NCBI GenBank assembly: GCA_041661965.1
Contig: JBAZTH010000002.1
Location: forward strand, 496,001 to 560,000
DNA length: 64,000 bases
Source: Candidatus Margulisiibacteriota bacterium
Lineage (GTDB): Bacteria > Margulisbacteria > WOR-1 > O2-12-FULL-45-9 > XYB2-FULL-48-7
Direction of reading: 5' to 3'
The position numbers and the translations under genes are program-made. The notes beneath the pieces were generated by a model that ran no database searches, had not been told where the DNA came from, and saw only the letters and a list, made by a program, of their open reading frames with translations. This document shows positions 49,262-58,066 of this stretch, piece after piece (position 1 is the stretch's first letter; the number at the start of each line of letters is the position of its first letter).

Positions 49262-51343
49262 GTGAAGAGCAAAATATTAATACTGCTGGTCTCGCTCTCC
49301 ATTGTCTTGACCGGGACTTCCTGGGCGAACTGGGTTACGCAGGAAACCGGCACCACGCAAAACATCAACTCAATTTACTTTGCCAGCGACACTGTCGGTT
49401 ACGCGGTCGGCAACGCCGGCGTCGCCTTAAAATCAGTTAACGGCGGCACGACCTGGTCAAATTTCGCCGGAATGAGCGCTTCTTCTTTTAATGATGTGTT
49501 TTTTCCGGCGGTAACGGAAGGTTATTTTTTAACGACCAGAGAAGCTTATCAAAGCAACGGGACGACCGTGACCGAGATCGGCTCGACCTTTGCCGTCGCG
49601 TCCGGGACCGATTTTTTGCGCGGCTCCGCTTACGGCGCGCGCCGTTCGATTGTTGGCTATAACGCTGGAACTTCTCCGGCGACCAGCTATCTGATGACAA
49701 GCGATGGGGCGGGCTGGACAACCACCGATATTACGAATTTAATCCTGGGGACCGGTTTTATCGTCAACGGAGTTTTTACGACCGGTGAAGGGGTTTCGAT
49801 CGATACCTGGTTGTGGGGTGAAACTCTCACCGGTTCGCATTGCGCGATCAATTTTGACACCTCGACCGGCACCGTTCGGAGCGTTTCCTATTTCGCGGCG
49901 GTGTTAAACGACCTCTTCTTTTACGATCGCTTGGACGGCTTTATCGCTTTGGCCGACGGAACGGTTAGCAAGACGACGACCGGCGGGACCGGTTGGACGA
50001 ATGTCGATCCGTTCTCTTCGGCCAGCGGTTCCTTGAACTCCGTTTATTTTATTACTAAGGATTTCGGCTGGATCGCCGGAGATGGCGGGGCTATTGCTTA
50101 CACGACCAACGGCGGGACCAATTGGGGGATATACGATCTTTCTCCTTCGACCAATGTTCAGGATATTTTTGTCCGGCTTGTTTATCCGGGGGAATTGGCC
50201 GGGGTTTACGCTTACATGTGCGGCGACGGCGGAATGATCTATCGCTTACGCTCTCCCAGTATTACCGCGTTGAACCCCAGCACCCAATACCAAGGCTGGA
50301 TCGGCACGATGGAAGTTACCGGTGTTGATTTTCTGCCGAGCGCTCCGGGGACGAACCCGCTGCAATCGGCTTTTATTAAACCGGGAGAGACCGCCTTTGA
50401 TTTTAATGTCGATGTCCGTTCCACGACTTTTGAGAGCTCCAGCCGCATTATTCTTAATGTATTTATCGATCCCAGCTCCGAAACGGGCGCGAGGGATCTT
50501 TTGGTCGCTAATCCCGATTCGACCGCGACCCGTGAGCTTAACGCCCTGAACGTTGTGGCCAGAACGGCCGACGTCACGATATCCAGGGTTAACATTAACG
50601 GTAATATTTATCCGGAAGCTTTGTCTTCATCCCTGCCGGCGACGACGATAACGAGCAATCCGCTCATCGGCTTTGAGATAAACACCTCGGTTGGAAATCA
50701 ATTGAGCCTGGCCAAGATCAAGTGCAAGGTCGTCGCCAGATATAATGACGGGACCGACACGGTGACCGTGATCGAAGATGTTTCCGCCGATAATATTACG
50801 ATCGATTCGACCGTTTTTCCGCCGACCAGGGCGACGGTTTCCGGTTTCAGATTTAACGCTAATTTGCCCACCGACGGCCGAGCGGTAACGGTCTTCTTTT
50901 ATGCCGAAGACGACAATGCTCACGTTGGCATTATTCGCTACGATCTTTACACGGAATCGAGCGGCGGTTCAACCGCGGTTGAAGAGACCAGGGCGATCAC
51001 CACTCCGATCGAGATCGACGGCAGCGGCAATTTCTACGCCACCGTTTGGACCAGGAACGGGACCTTGCCGCCGAGGATCGAGTGGATAATTGTTAGCGGG
51101 GTTACCGGGCAGGTCCTTTATCGCAAGACTCACTCCCTTTTAAGGGTGTCCGGTATGGGGATAATGGATGTCAGTACCCGCGCCGACCGGGTGAGATTGA
51201 CGGCAAGTGTTTCCGACTTGCGTCATGATAAAGGGGCGCAGATTGCCAAAGCTTATTTCTTTGACCCGGCGACCGGGAAAAAATTGACGACATCGTCGAT
51301 GTTGTTGATCCCTGGTTCGATGCTTCAGCATCATGTCCCTTAA
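49262..51343 (+). CDS. Exported YCF48/BNR-repeat beta-propeller protein
   Basis: This 693-residue protein starts at GTG and has a signal peptide (to about SWANW). Repeats of the YCF48/BNR type follow: INSIYFASDTVGYAVGNAGVALKSVNGGTTW and LNSVYFITKDFGWIAGDGGAIAYTTNGGTNW, suggesting a beta-propeller over residues about 30-330. The C-terminal half is beta-rich with IPT/TIG-like and immunoglobulin-like segments (PSITALNPSTQYQGWIGTMEVTGVDF). YCF48-like proteins assist photosystem II in cyanobacteria, but many bacteria use the repeat in surface proteins. It is the first gene of the surface locus. Confidence 0.75.
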   Translation: MKSKILILLVSLSIVLTGTSWANWVTQETGTTQNINSIYFASDTVGYAVGNAGVALKSVNGGTTWSNFAGMSASSFNDVFFPAVTEGYFLTTREAYQSNGTTVTEIGSTFAVASGTDFLRGSAYGARRSIVGYNAGTSPATSYLMTSDGAGWTTTDITNLILGTGFIVNGVFTTGEGVSIDTWLWGETLTGSHCAINFDTSTGTVRSVSYFAAVLNDLFFYDRLDGFIALADGTVSKTTTGGTGWTNVDPFSSASGSLNSVYFITKDFGWIAGDGGAIAYTTNGGTNWGIYDLSPSTNVQDIFVRLVYPGELAGVYAYMCGDGGMIYRLRSPSITALNPSTQYQGWIGTMEVTGVDFLPSAPGTNPLQSAFIKPGETAFDFNVDVRSTTFESSSRIILNVFIDPSSETGARDLLVANPDSTATRELNALNVVARTADVTISRVNINGNIYPEALSSSLPATTITSNPLIGFEINTSVGNQLSLAKIKCKVVARYNDGTDTVTVIEDVSADNITIDSTVFPPTRATVSGFRFNANLPTDGRAVTVFFYAEDDNAHVGIIRYDLYTESSGGSTAVEETRAITTPIEIDGSGNFYATVWTRNGTLPPRIEWIIVSGVTGQVLYRKTHSLLRVSGMGIMDVSTRADRVRLTASVSDLRHDKGAQIAKAYFFDPATGKKLTTSSMLLIPGSMLQHHVP

Positions 51344-51357
51344 GGATTGGTAGTTCA

Positions 51358-53253
51358 ATGAAGAGAGTTTTAGCTCTAATAATGATTGTAATGTTCGCGG
51401 GGATCGCCCTGGCGCAATACGTTGCCCAGGACCCGACCCGTTATATTCCTAATGCCAGAGTGCTTGGGTTGGGGAAGGCTTATATTGGTTTATCTGATGA
51501 CGCCGGCGCCATGTACTCCAATCCGGCCGGTATGGCGGGCCTGGAAGGCTGGCAGTTGTCTTCCATGTCCGGGAAATTTCTCGACGAATATACTTATCTC
51601 TCGGCTTCCGGCTTGTACGCGACCGATTACGGGGTGATCGGTTTCGGTTTTGCCGGGACTTCGATCGGCGGCGCTTTTGCCACGACCATTGAAGCGGCCT
51701 CCGATCCCGATGATCCGATTTACGTTGTCGATTCTTCCCAGCCGGTCATGGGGAACTACAACAACGCTTTGGTCATTTCCTACGCCAACGAGTTGAAGAA
51801 GATGGGTTATCTGCGCCTGGACAAAGTACCGTTCGCCGATAAGCTCTCGATCGGCGCCAGCGTCAAGCTATTCAAAGCCGCCCTTTTCGGCGACAGCATC
51901 GTCAACGGCGATGCCAGCGGCTATGAGCTTGATCTTGGTATCACCGCCAAGCCGCAGAAATGGCTGAAGATCGGGTTGACCGCTTCCAATATCTTGCCGT
52001 CCAGTATGGGGGGCAAATTAGTTTACGCTTCCGGCCACACTGAATCATATCCGGCGATCCTTTTTCTTGGTTCCAGTTTTAACCTGCTTGGTAAAGAGGA
52101 CAGCCTTTATAGGATCGGCGAGCATCAATTGAAGCTTCTCGGTGATTTTGAACTGCACCCGACCATGACCGGTTACCCGGGCCTCCTTCACCTTGGGGCG
52201 GAGTGGCGGCCGCTGGAATATATCGGGTTGCGCGCCGGTATCGATCAGGATTCGGCTGGCGATGGGAACGGCGGGTTGACCACCGTTTCCGACATGGCCT
52301 ACGGTGTCGGACTTTATTACGGCGGTTTCCGTTTTGATTATGCTTACCATACTTTTGCCGGCGCGCCTAACATTGATAATAGTTTCTTCTCGTTGTCATA
52401 CTCCTTCCAGCCGGTGAAGATCGAACTGCCGAAGGAGGCTTTCAAACTCTATTCGCCGGCGGACAAGACGATTACCTTTGCCGGTCAGGTCCCGGTTTCG
52501 GGCGAGGTCGTCGATTATCGGGTCAAGAGCCTGCGGGCCAACGGGGTGCCGGTTAAATTTACGCTAAAGGGGGCTTTTGCCACGACGTACGATCTTTCGA
52601 TCGGCAAGAACGCCATTTCGCTTGAATCGTGGTCGGAAAAGAATTTTATCTTCGGGAAACGGCCGCGGCTCCTCCGGCTCATTACCTTCCCGGATGTGCC
52701 GATTGGTTATTGGGTTGATAAACCGACCTCAATGCTGGCGATGGCCGGCGTGATCACCGGCTATCCGGATGGGACTTTCCGGCCGGAGGGGAACATTACC
52801 CGCGCCGAAATGTGCTCCCTGCTTATCAAAGCGCTGATCGGGGTCCCGACGCAAGATGCCTCGAAGGCGGCGTTCAAAGATGTTTCCGCCAAACATTGGG
52901 CGGCGCCGTTCATTGCCGCAGCGGCCAAGAAAGGGGTTGTCCTGGGCTACCCGGGGAACCTTTTCAAGCCGAACGGGAAGATTACCCGGGCTGAAGGGCT
53001 CTTGATGATCGCCCGCTTCGCCGGGATCCAGGAAGACGTTTACCTGAACCAGTTCCCCGATATTAAAGTCAATCACTGGGCGGCCCAGCGGATCTCCGGC
53101 GCCTATAATGCCGGCCTCCTGGAATACCTTAAAGGCCGGGGCTTTGAGCCGAACAAACAGCTGACCCGCGCTGAAACGGTGGAGATGCTCAATCGGACCA
53201 AAGTTGTGTTGGATCTTTTAAACAAAGATCTGCTCAACTGGGAGAGCTATTAA
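51358..53253 (+). CDS. Outer-membrane beta-barrel fused to three C-terminal SLH domains
   Basis: This 631-residue protein has a signal peptide (to about GIALAQ), then a PorV/FadL-like barrel with NARVLGLGKAYIGLSDDAGAMYSNPAGM (as in the protein at 28376), an Ig-like linker, and three SLH repeats from about residue 440: FPDVPIGYWVDKP...GYPDGTFRPEGNITRAE, FKDVSAKHW...GYPGNLFKPNGKITRAE and FPDIKVNHW...FEPNKQLTRAE. SLH domains bind peptidoglycan-linked polymers, so the protein should tether the outer membrane to the wall. Known tethers such as OmpM and cyanobacterial porins carry SLH at the N terminus; here the order is reversed. Confidence 0.85.
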   Translation: MKRVLALIMIVMFAGIALAQYVAQDPTRYIPNARVLGLGKAYIGLSDDAGAMYSNPAGMAGLEGWQLSSMSGKFLDEYTYLSASGLYATDYGVIGFGFAGTSIGGAFATTIEAASDPDDPIYVVDSSQPVMGNYNNALVISYANELKKMGYLRLDKVPFADKLSIGASVKLFKAALFGDSIVNGDASGYELDLGITAKPQKWLKIGLTASNILPSSMGGKLVYASGHTESYPAILFLGSSFNLLGKEDSLYRIGEHQLKLLGDFELHPTMTGYPGLLHLGAEWRPLEYIGLRAGIDQDSAGDGNGGLTTVSDMAYGVGLYYGGFRFDYAYHTFAGAPNIDNSFFSLSYSFQPVKIELPKEAFKLYSPADKTITFAGQVPVSGEVVDYRVKSLRANGVPVKFTLKGAFATTYDLSIGKNAISLESWSEKNFIFGKRPRLLRLITFPDVPIGYWVDKPTSMLAMAGVITGYPDGTFRPEGNITRAEMCSLLIKALIGVPTQDASKAAFKDVSAKHWAAPFIAAAAKKGVVLGYPGNLFKPNGKITRAEGLLMIARFAGIQEDVYLNQFPDIKVNHWAAQRISGAYNAGLLEYLKGRGFEPNKQLTRAETVEMLNRTKVVLDLLNKDLLNWESY

Positions 53254-53538
53254 ATGGTTGAAATAACTCTAAATCAAATAGCGGTCTTAATTGAAAAAGT
53301 CGGCGCCGATGTTAAAACGGTTGCCGAGGGGCAGAAGGTTTTCCGCTCCGAAATGGCGCAAATGAAACAGGAACTGAACGAGAAGATAGAAGCGAATAAT
53401 TCTGCCCTAAAGTGGGTTGCCAAAGATTTGGGCGGTCGGATTGATGAAGTTAAGAAAGCCCTGGGCGAGGTTAAGGAAAAAGTCTGGAAGATTGAACGGA
53501 CGCTGGACGCGCATGTCAAACTGCCGGTGCACGCGTGA
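53254..53538 (+). CDS. Small coiled-coil protein, unknown function
   Basis: This 94-residue protein is almost entirely heptad-like and charged (VGADVKTVAEGQKVFRSEMAQMKQELNEKIEANN). It begins at the base following the stop of the SLH-barrel gene, so the two are translationally coupled. There is no signal peptide, so it is probably cytoplasmic. A comparable small coiled-coil gene lies at 56521, before the first A-family gene. No family is named. Confidence 0.65.
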   Translation: MVEITLNQIAVLIEKVGADVKTVAEGQKVFRSEMAQMKQELNEKIEANNSALKWVAKDLGGRIDEVKKALGEVKEKVWKIERTLDAHVKLPVHA

Positions 53539-53582
53539 TTTTAAGTCGGGGTCGGGGCGAAAATGATTCAAGGAGGAAAAAA

Positions 53583-56477
53583 ATGAAAAATATTCGAAGT
53601 GTCTTTATGAGGATCAATTACGTTTTGCTGGCGCTTTTGGCCTGCTTACTGATCGCTCCGGCGCAAGCGGAAATTCCCGAGTACATTAATATCCAAGGCG
53701 TTTTCTTGAAAGATGGGGCGCCTGTTGCGGCCGGCGATTATGCGTTGAGGGTTCGAATTTATGACGGTGCGACAGTCGGCAATCTTCTTTGGACCAGTCC
53801 GAATGCTTTAGTCGCCATAGACGACAAGGGATTTTTCAGTAAAAGAGTCGGCGGAAACAATTTAAATTCTCCAAATCAACCGCTTTCACAGTTAAGCTTT
53901 GATAAACCATATTACGTTGAAGTTTCAATTCTGAACGCAACGTACACCCAAACCCTCGCGACATTAACTCCGAGACAGCCTCTTTCGGCCGCTCCTTACG
54001 CGATAACGGCTAAAAATCACCACGGCGGTTATATTAATATGGAAACTGACGTTGTTAATTTGAGCGGGACATTAACTATTGTTGATAATTGGAATATCAG
54101 AACGGTTGAGGTTCCCAAAAAGAACATGCTGGCCGGTTGGATAATCTTGGACAACGTAGATGTCCTATGGGGGACCGGTTATAACGCGAAATCAAGCTGG
54201 TTTCAACTAAAGATCAACAACGACAACGTAAAAACAGATTCCATCGTTTTAATAACCCCGAAAACCGATGAAAAAGCGGTTTTAACGGAAGTTGGGAATG
54301 GTTATTTTAAGGTTAAAGTGACGAATAACAACGCCGTTATCTCTTACGTGATAGTTAATTCAGTAAACCCTGTTTCGGCGGTCCCGCCGCCGTTCAACCA
54401 TGCTCCTCAAGCGGAAAATGTTTCGTTTTTAGTCGCGCCGAGCTCGTTTGTCGGCAAAAAAAATCAATGGGTCCAGATTGGCGAGCTTGACGGTTATGAT
54501 TACGAAAATAATGCCAATGTCGATTATTATATGAATGACGGAACGACAGGGGATCAAGCAGGGACGACAGGATATAATTGGACGATGCGATTAACCGGGA
54601 AAAGTGTTGAGTACATGATCAAATCAACTTCATGGTATGACGCTATTACGAAGCTGCCTACAAACTCGGAAATGAATTTATTTGATGCGTCGGGGACGAG
54701 TCCGGACGAGCATCGTTGGTATTACTGTCAAGATAAAGGATTGAATGGGGAAGACGTAAAGAAAAGCCCTTCCGCTGATCTTTACGCTAGCGTGGGCAAT
54801 AAGCCTTTGTATCCCCCCAGTGGTTGGGGGGAAGAAACCACGGGCCCTTGGCCTCCGATCCCTCCGCATGAACCAGATTGGGGTTTCAATGAAATGCTTA
54901 ATTGGCAGCAAGAAGTTGTTAATCCTGTAATTGACGCTCTTGGAAACCCGTTAACTGAAGCCACTAATCCTTTACTGTCCGGAATAAATAATGCTTTTGC
55001 TTCTAAGACGACCCTTACACAATACGCTTTAAAAACCGAAGTCGCCGGGTTGGCGCTGGCCGACAACTCCGTTACTAGTCCGAAGTTGGCGGCCAATTCC
55101 GTCACTTCCGACAAAATCGTCGATGGGGCGATCTCTAATGCGGACATCGCGACCGGCGCCGGCATTAGCACAGGGAAAATCAGCGGCTTGGTTTCGGCGA
55201 TCACCGGCAATGGACTAAAAAGCCTGGCTTATAAAGATGCAGTTTCCGATGCCGATATCTCCGGCCTAAGCGCCAGCAAAGTATCAGGTCAGTTTACCGA
55301 CAGCCAGATTTCTGGTGTCAGCGCCAGCAAAGTATCAGGCCAGTTGGTCAGCAGTCAATTGGCTGATGGCGCGATCTCCGGCGCTAAGTTAGCCGCCGGA
55401 GCGATTGCCGGAGCAAGCGCGTTTAAGACGGTTGCTTCTGTTGCCGCCCTGCCGGCTTCGATCGGGAGCGGCGCGCTGGCCTTTGTTAACTCCGGAGTGT
55501 TGGGTGAAACCGGAATGTATATGGATATGCAGGGGGGGAGCTGGCATAAGATCAGCGCTTTCCGGGCGCCGCTGGGTGATATGGACGGAACTTTGCCGAC
55601 ATCTAAAATCTCCGGCTTAGGAACGCTGGCGACTAAGAACGCGGTTGATTACAATTCCGCGGATATTGCCAATAAGCCGGCTTTGGGTTCGCTCGCCTAT
55701 AAGAGCTCGTTGATGGCGACCGATATCCCCGCCCTTGACGCCTCCAAGATCACCAGCGGGACTCTGTCGACGACTGCGATCCCCAACCTTGACGCTTCCA
55801 AGATCACGACCGGGACGATAAGCCTGTCGAAAGTGACTTTCTCCAATTCAACCGAGAACCTTTCGAATTGGATGGAATATCAAGCGGCCAGATCAATATT
55901 ATTTATGGGAATGACCCTTAATTTTCCGGCCATGTTGAAGTTTAAACAAGGGTCGACTTTTAACGGCAATGTTTATCCGGCGGTTACTTCGACTGATGAT
56001 ACAACCGGTTATTATCTGGGAACGTCGAGCTTGAAATGGCGCAGGGTTTACGCCTGGAAGTATTACGGGACGAACACGGCCATTACAGCCGGCGACCTTA
56101 ACGAAAAGCACAATGTTTCCGGCGCGGCCGAAGACGGCGACGTCATGATGATTGCCGGAAGCGACCAAATGGCGGTTTGTAATGTCGCCAATTCGACCAA
56201 GGTTGCCGGGGTTTACCGAGGAACTGAAGGCGGGTTGACGATGAACGAAGAGCTAAAAGACGGGAAGCCGATCGTCTATACCGGCCGTTATGACGTTAAG
56301 GTTGACGCGACCAGCGGCGCGATCGAGCCGGGAGACCTTTTGGTCAGCTCTGCCAATCCGGGCTACGCCATGAAGGCACCGGCCAATCCGCAGGCTGGAA
56401 CGATCATCGGCAAAGCACTCAAAGGAATGACGGCGGGACAAAAAGGAAAACTTTTAGTCCTGGTGACTCTGCAGTAG
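53583..56477 (+). CDS. Large exported fibre-like protein
   Basis: This 964-residue protein has a signal peptide (to about IAPAQA) and starts at an ATG with AGGAGG upstream. The N-terminal 130 residues match a domain common in exported fibre proteins (INIQGVFLKDGAPVAAGDYALRVRIYDG through TLTPRQPLSAAPYAITA). A unique middle follows (about 130-460), then a spine of short repeats (NSVTSPKLAANSVTSDKIVDGAIS, twice SASKVSGQ) as in tail fibres, and a C-terminal domain ending GTIIGKALKGMTAGQKGKLLVLVTLQ. The first half of the gene is visibly more A+T-rich than the second, suggesting a mosaic. It is probably a trimeric surface fibre or adhesin; function is inferred. Confidence 0.7.
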   Translation: MKNIRSVFMRINYVLLALLACLLIAPAQAEIPEYINIQGVFLKDGAPVAAGDYALRVRIYDGATVGNLLWTSPNALVAIDDKGFFSKRVGGNNLNSPNQPLSQLSFDKPYYVEVSILNATYTQTLATLTPRQPLSAAPYAITAKNHHGGYINMETDVVNLSGTLTIVDNWNIRTVEVPKKNMLAGWIILDNVDVLWGTGYNAKSSWFQLKINNDNVKTDSIVLITPKTDEKAVLTEVGNGYFKVKVTNNNAVISYVIVNSVNPVSAVPPPFNHAPQAENVSFLVAPSSFVGKKNQWVQIGELDGYDYENNANVDYYMNDGTTGDQAGTTGYNWTMRLTGKSVEYMIKSTSWYDAITKLPTNSEMNLFDASGTSPDEHRWYYCQDKGLNGEDVKKSPSADLYASVGNKPLYPPSGWGEETTGPWPPIPPHEPDWGFNEMLNWQQEVVNPVIDALGNPLTEATNPLLSGINNAFASKTTLTQYALKTEVAGLALADNSVTSPKLAANSVTSDKIVDGAISNADIATGAGISTGKISGLVSAITGNGLKSLAYKDAVSDADISGLSASKVSGQFTDSQISGVSASKVSGQLVSSQLADGAISGAKLAAGAIAGASAFKTVASVAALPASIGSGALAFVNSGVLGETGMYMDMQGGSWHKISAFRAPLGDMDGTLPTSKISGLGTLATKNAVDYNSADIANKPALGSLAYKSSLMATDIPALDASKITSGTLSTTAIPNLDASKITTGTISLSKVTFSNSTENLSNWMEYQAARSILFMGMTLNFPAMLKFKQGSTFNGNVYPAVTSTDDTTGYYLGTSSLKWRRVYAWKYYGTNTAITAGDLNEKHNVSGAAEDGDVMMIAGSDQMAVCNVANSTKVAGVYRGTEGGLTMNEELKDGKPIVYTGRYDVKVDATSGAIEPGDLLVSSANPGYAMKAPANPQAGTIIGKALKGMTAGQKGKLLVLVTLQ

Positions 56478-56479
56478 AG

Positions 56480-56520
56480 GGGACTAGGTAATTAGGATAT
56501 AGGCAATTAGGGTGATTAGG
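56480..56520. repeat. Short GGTAATTAGG-type repeat before the coiled-coil gene
   Basis: Units of TAGGTAATTAGG, TAGGCAATTAGG and GGTGATTAGG run in tandem from just after the fibre stop to the ATG at 56521. They occupy the ribosome-binding region without forming a normal Shine-Dalgarno. Confidence 0.55.
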
Positions 56521-56748
56521 ATGACCATAACGGATAAAGATGTTGAAAAGTTAAAAGAGGTCTTCGCGACCAAAGAAGATCTGGCCAGGCTTGAAGCGAA
56601 ACAAGATGGTTTTCAATCAGAGGTCATAACCGCTTTAGATAAAGTTATGGATGAATTGGTCAAAGCGCGGGAAGACCGGACGCTGGCGATCGGTAAAGAC
56701 CGGGAACAGGATCGGCGGTTGGATAGATTGGAAGCAAAAGTCGGTTAA
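56521..56748 (+). CDS. Small coiled-coil protein, unknown function
   Basis: This 75-residue charged, helical protein (TDKDVEKLKEVFATKEDLARLEAKQDGFQ) has no signal peptide. The FATKEDLARLEAK stretch resembles small coiled-coil proteins found near phage and surface genes, but no function is known. The start is taken at ATG 56521, with a GTG three codons upstream as the alternative; both lie in the preceding tandem repeat. It lies between the fibre gene and the first A-family gene. Confidence 0.6.
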   Translation: MTITDKDVEKLKEVFATKEDLARLEAKQDGFQSEVITALDKVMDELVKAREDRTLAIGKDREQDRRLDRLEAKVG

Positions 56749-56770
56749 GGAAATTGCTCTTGCAATAAAA

Positions 56771-58042
56771 ATGCAAAAACGTATACAAAATATATTGGTC
56801 TTGGTTTTACTATCAACGGGCGCGTGGGCCAATCCGTTGACCGGAAATGGCTATACGTTGTATGACGTAATTAATTCCGGCGGACAGACCCTGCAGGGAG
56901 ATGGTTATACTTTAATGGACTCCAAAGGGGATGGTTTGGCCCAGCCAATGAGCGGCAGCGGCTACACTCTTATCCCCGGCCTCTTTGGGTTGTTTGGCGG
57001 TGGGACCAAGATTGATACCGCTCCCTGGGGGACGGTCCCTCTTACCATTGCCAGAGACGGACAAAACATCAAGATCAGCTGGGACGCGGCCAAAGCGCCG
57101 GGGGCGCAAATCTACGTTTTGCCGGGGACCGGGGCGGTGAGCGGCAAATTCCAAAAGACCGATCCGACTGCCTGGAAAATATTTACTGACCCCGGATTTG
57201 ACGATCAATTTTCAGCCTTGGGACCTGGTCAACTTCGGCATAATACGCAAGTTGGTGACGCCCAGGACGCCTGGCCTAATTATTCCGAAGCTTACTACAT
57301 TGGCCTCCAAGCTGGGGTTACTCCAATGACTCCCTGTCAGGACCCCGACCCGCTGTATAACGGTAAGCCATGTTATCAGGTCGCTCCGGCGGTCGGGAAG
57401 GTGAATATGAGCGCCAAGAAAGGATTCAATTTGCTTTCTCTGGCCTTTAAATACAATACCGGCGAAGATTCATTGGAAAATGTTTTTGGCCAACAGCTGG
57501 TCATGAACGATAACCCCATGGTTGCCGATGAAGTTTATTATAAGAATAGCGCTAATTCCTGGGGGATGACAAACGCTTTCCAGAAGAGTGACGGCAAGTT
57601 TTATCTTTCCGCCGCCGTCACTGCGCCGGTCAGTTACACCATAAGTCGGGCCAATGGATATCTGGTCAATTTGAAGACAAAAGATATAGTTATAACCGCG
57701 GTCGGCGCCGTCAGCCAGGCCGATCAAGATCTGACCATGTCGACAGGCTTTAACGCGATCGGGATTGTTTACCCGGTAGGTAAAACGCTTGATAGCTTAG
57801 GTTTATTTAACGTCGCCAATACGACAGCGACGGTTAATCCCATGACTGCCGATGAGATCTATTACAAGAACGATCCAGCTTCGTGGGGAATGAAGAACGC
57901 GTTCCTCAAGACCGATGGGAAGTGGTATTTGTCGGCGAATCCCAGCGTTGCGGCCGACTTTAGTTTCGCGCTGCCGAACGGGTACTATTATTCGATAAAG
58001 GGCGTCGGTAAGACGATCAATTGGAAGAGGACCTATCAATAA
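56771..58042 (+). CDS. Exported protein, surface family A, member 1
   Basis: This 423-residue protein has a signal peptide (to about TGAWA), then three GNGYTL/GDGYTL/GSGYTL short repeats, then a fibronectin III-like module (VPLTIARDGQNIKISWDAAKAP through EAYYIGLQ). Two similar C-terminal modules begin at GFNLLSLAF and GFNAIGIVYP and end in a GYLVN/GYYYS strand. Members at 59384 and 61973 share the Fn3-like module, the linker AxGKxNV and the paired modules. No enzyme motif is seen. It probably forms part of a cell-surface structure. Confidence 0.65.
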   Translation: MQKRIQNILVLVLLSTGAWANPLTGNGYTLYDVINSGGQTLQGDGYTLMDSKGDGLAQPMSGSGYTLIPGLFGLFGGGTKIDTAPWGTVPLTIARDGQNIKISWDAAKAPGAQIYVLPGTGAVSGKFQKTDPTAWKIFTDPGFDDQFSALGPGQLRHNTQVGDAQDAWPNYSEAYYIGLQAGVTPMTPCQDPDPLYNGKPCYQVAPAVGKVNMSAKKGFNLLSLAFKYNTGEDSLENVFGQQLVMNDNPMVADEVYYKNSANSWGMTNAFQKSDGKFYLSAAVTAPVSYTISRANGYLVNLKTKDIVITAVGAVSQADQDLTMSTGFNAIGIVYPVGKTLDSLGLFNVANTTATVNPMTADEIYYKNDPASWGMKNAFLKTDGKWYLSANPSVAADFSFALPNGYYYSIKGVGKTINWKRTYQ

Positions 58043-58066
58043 ATGAATGAGCAAGGGGGGAAAACA

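Noticed and set aside
55268..55344. Recent tandem duplication in the fibre gene (two copies of a segment encoding SASKVSGQ)
   Set aside because: It is a normal part of the fibre spine repeats and has diverged outside a 20-base core, so no separate event is claimed.
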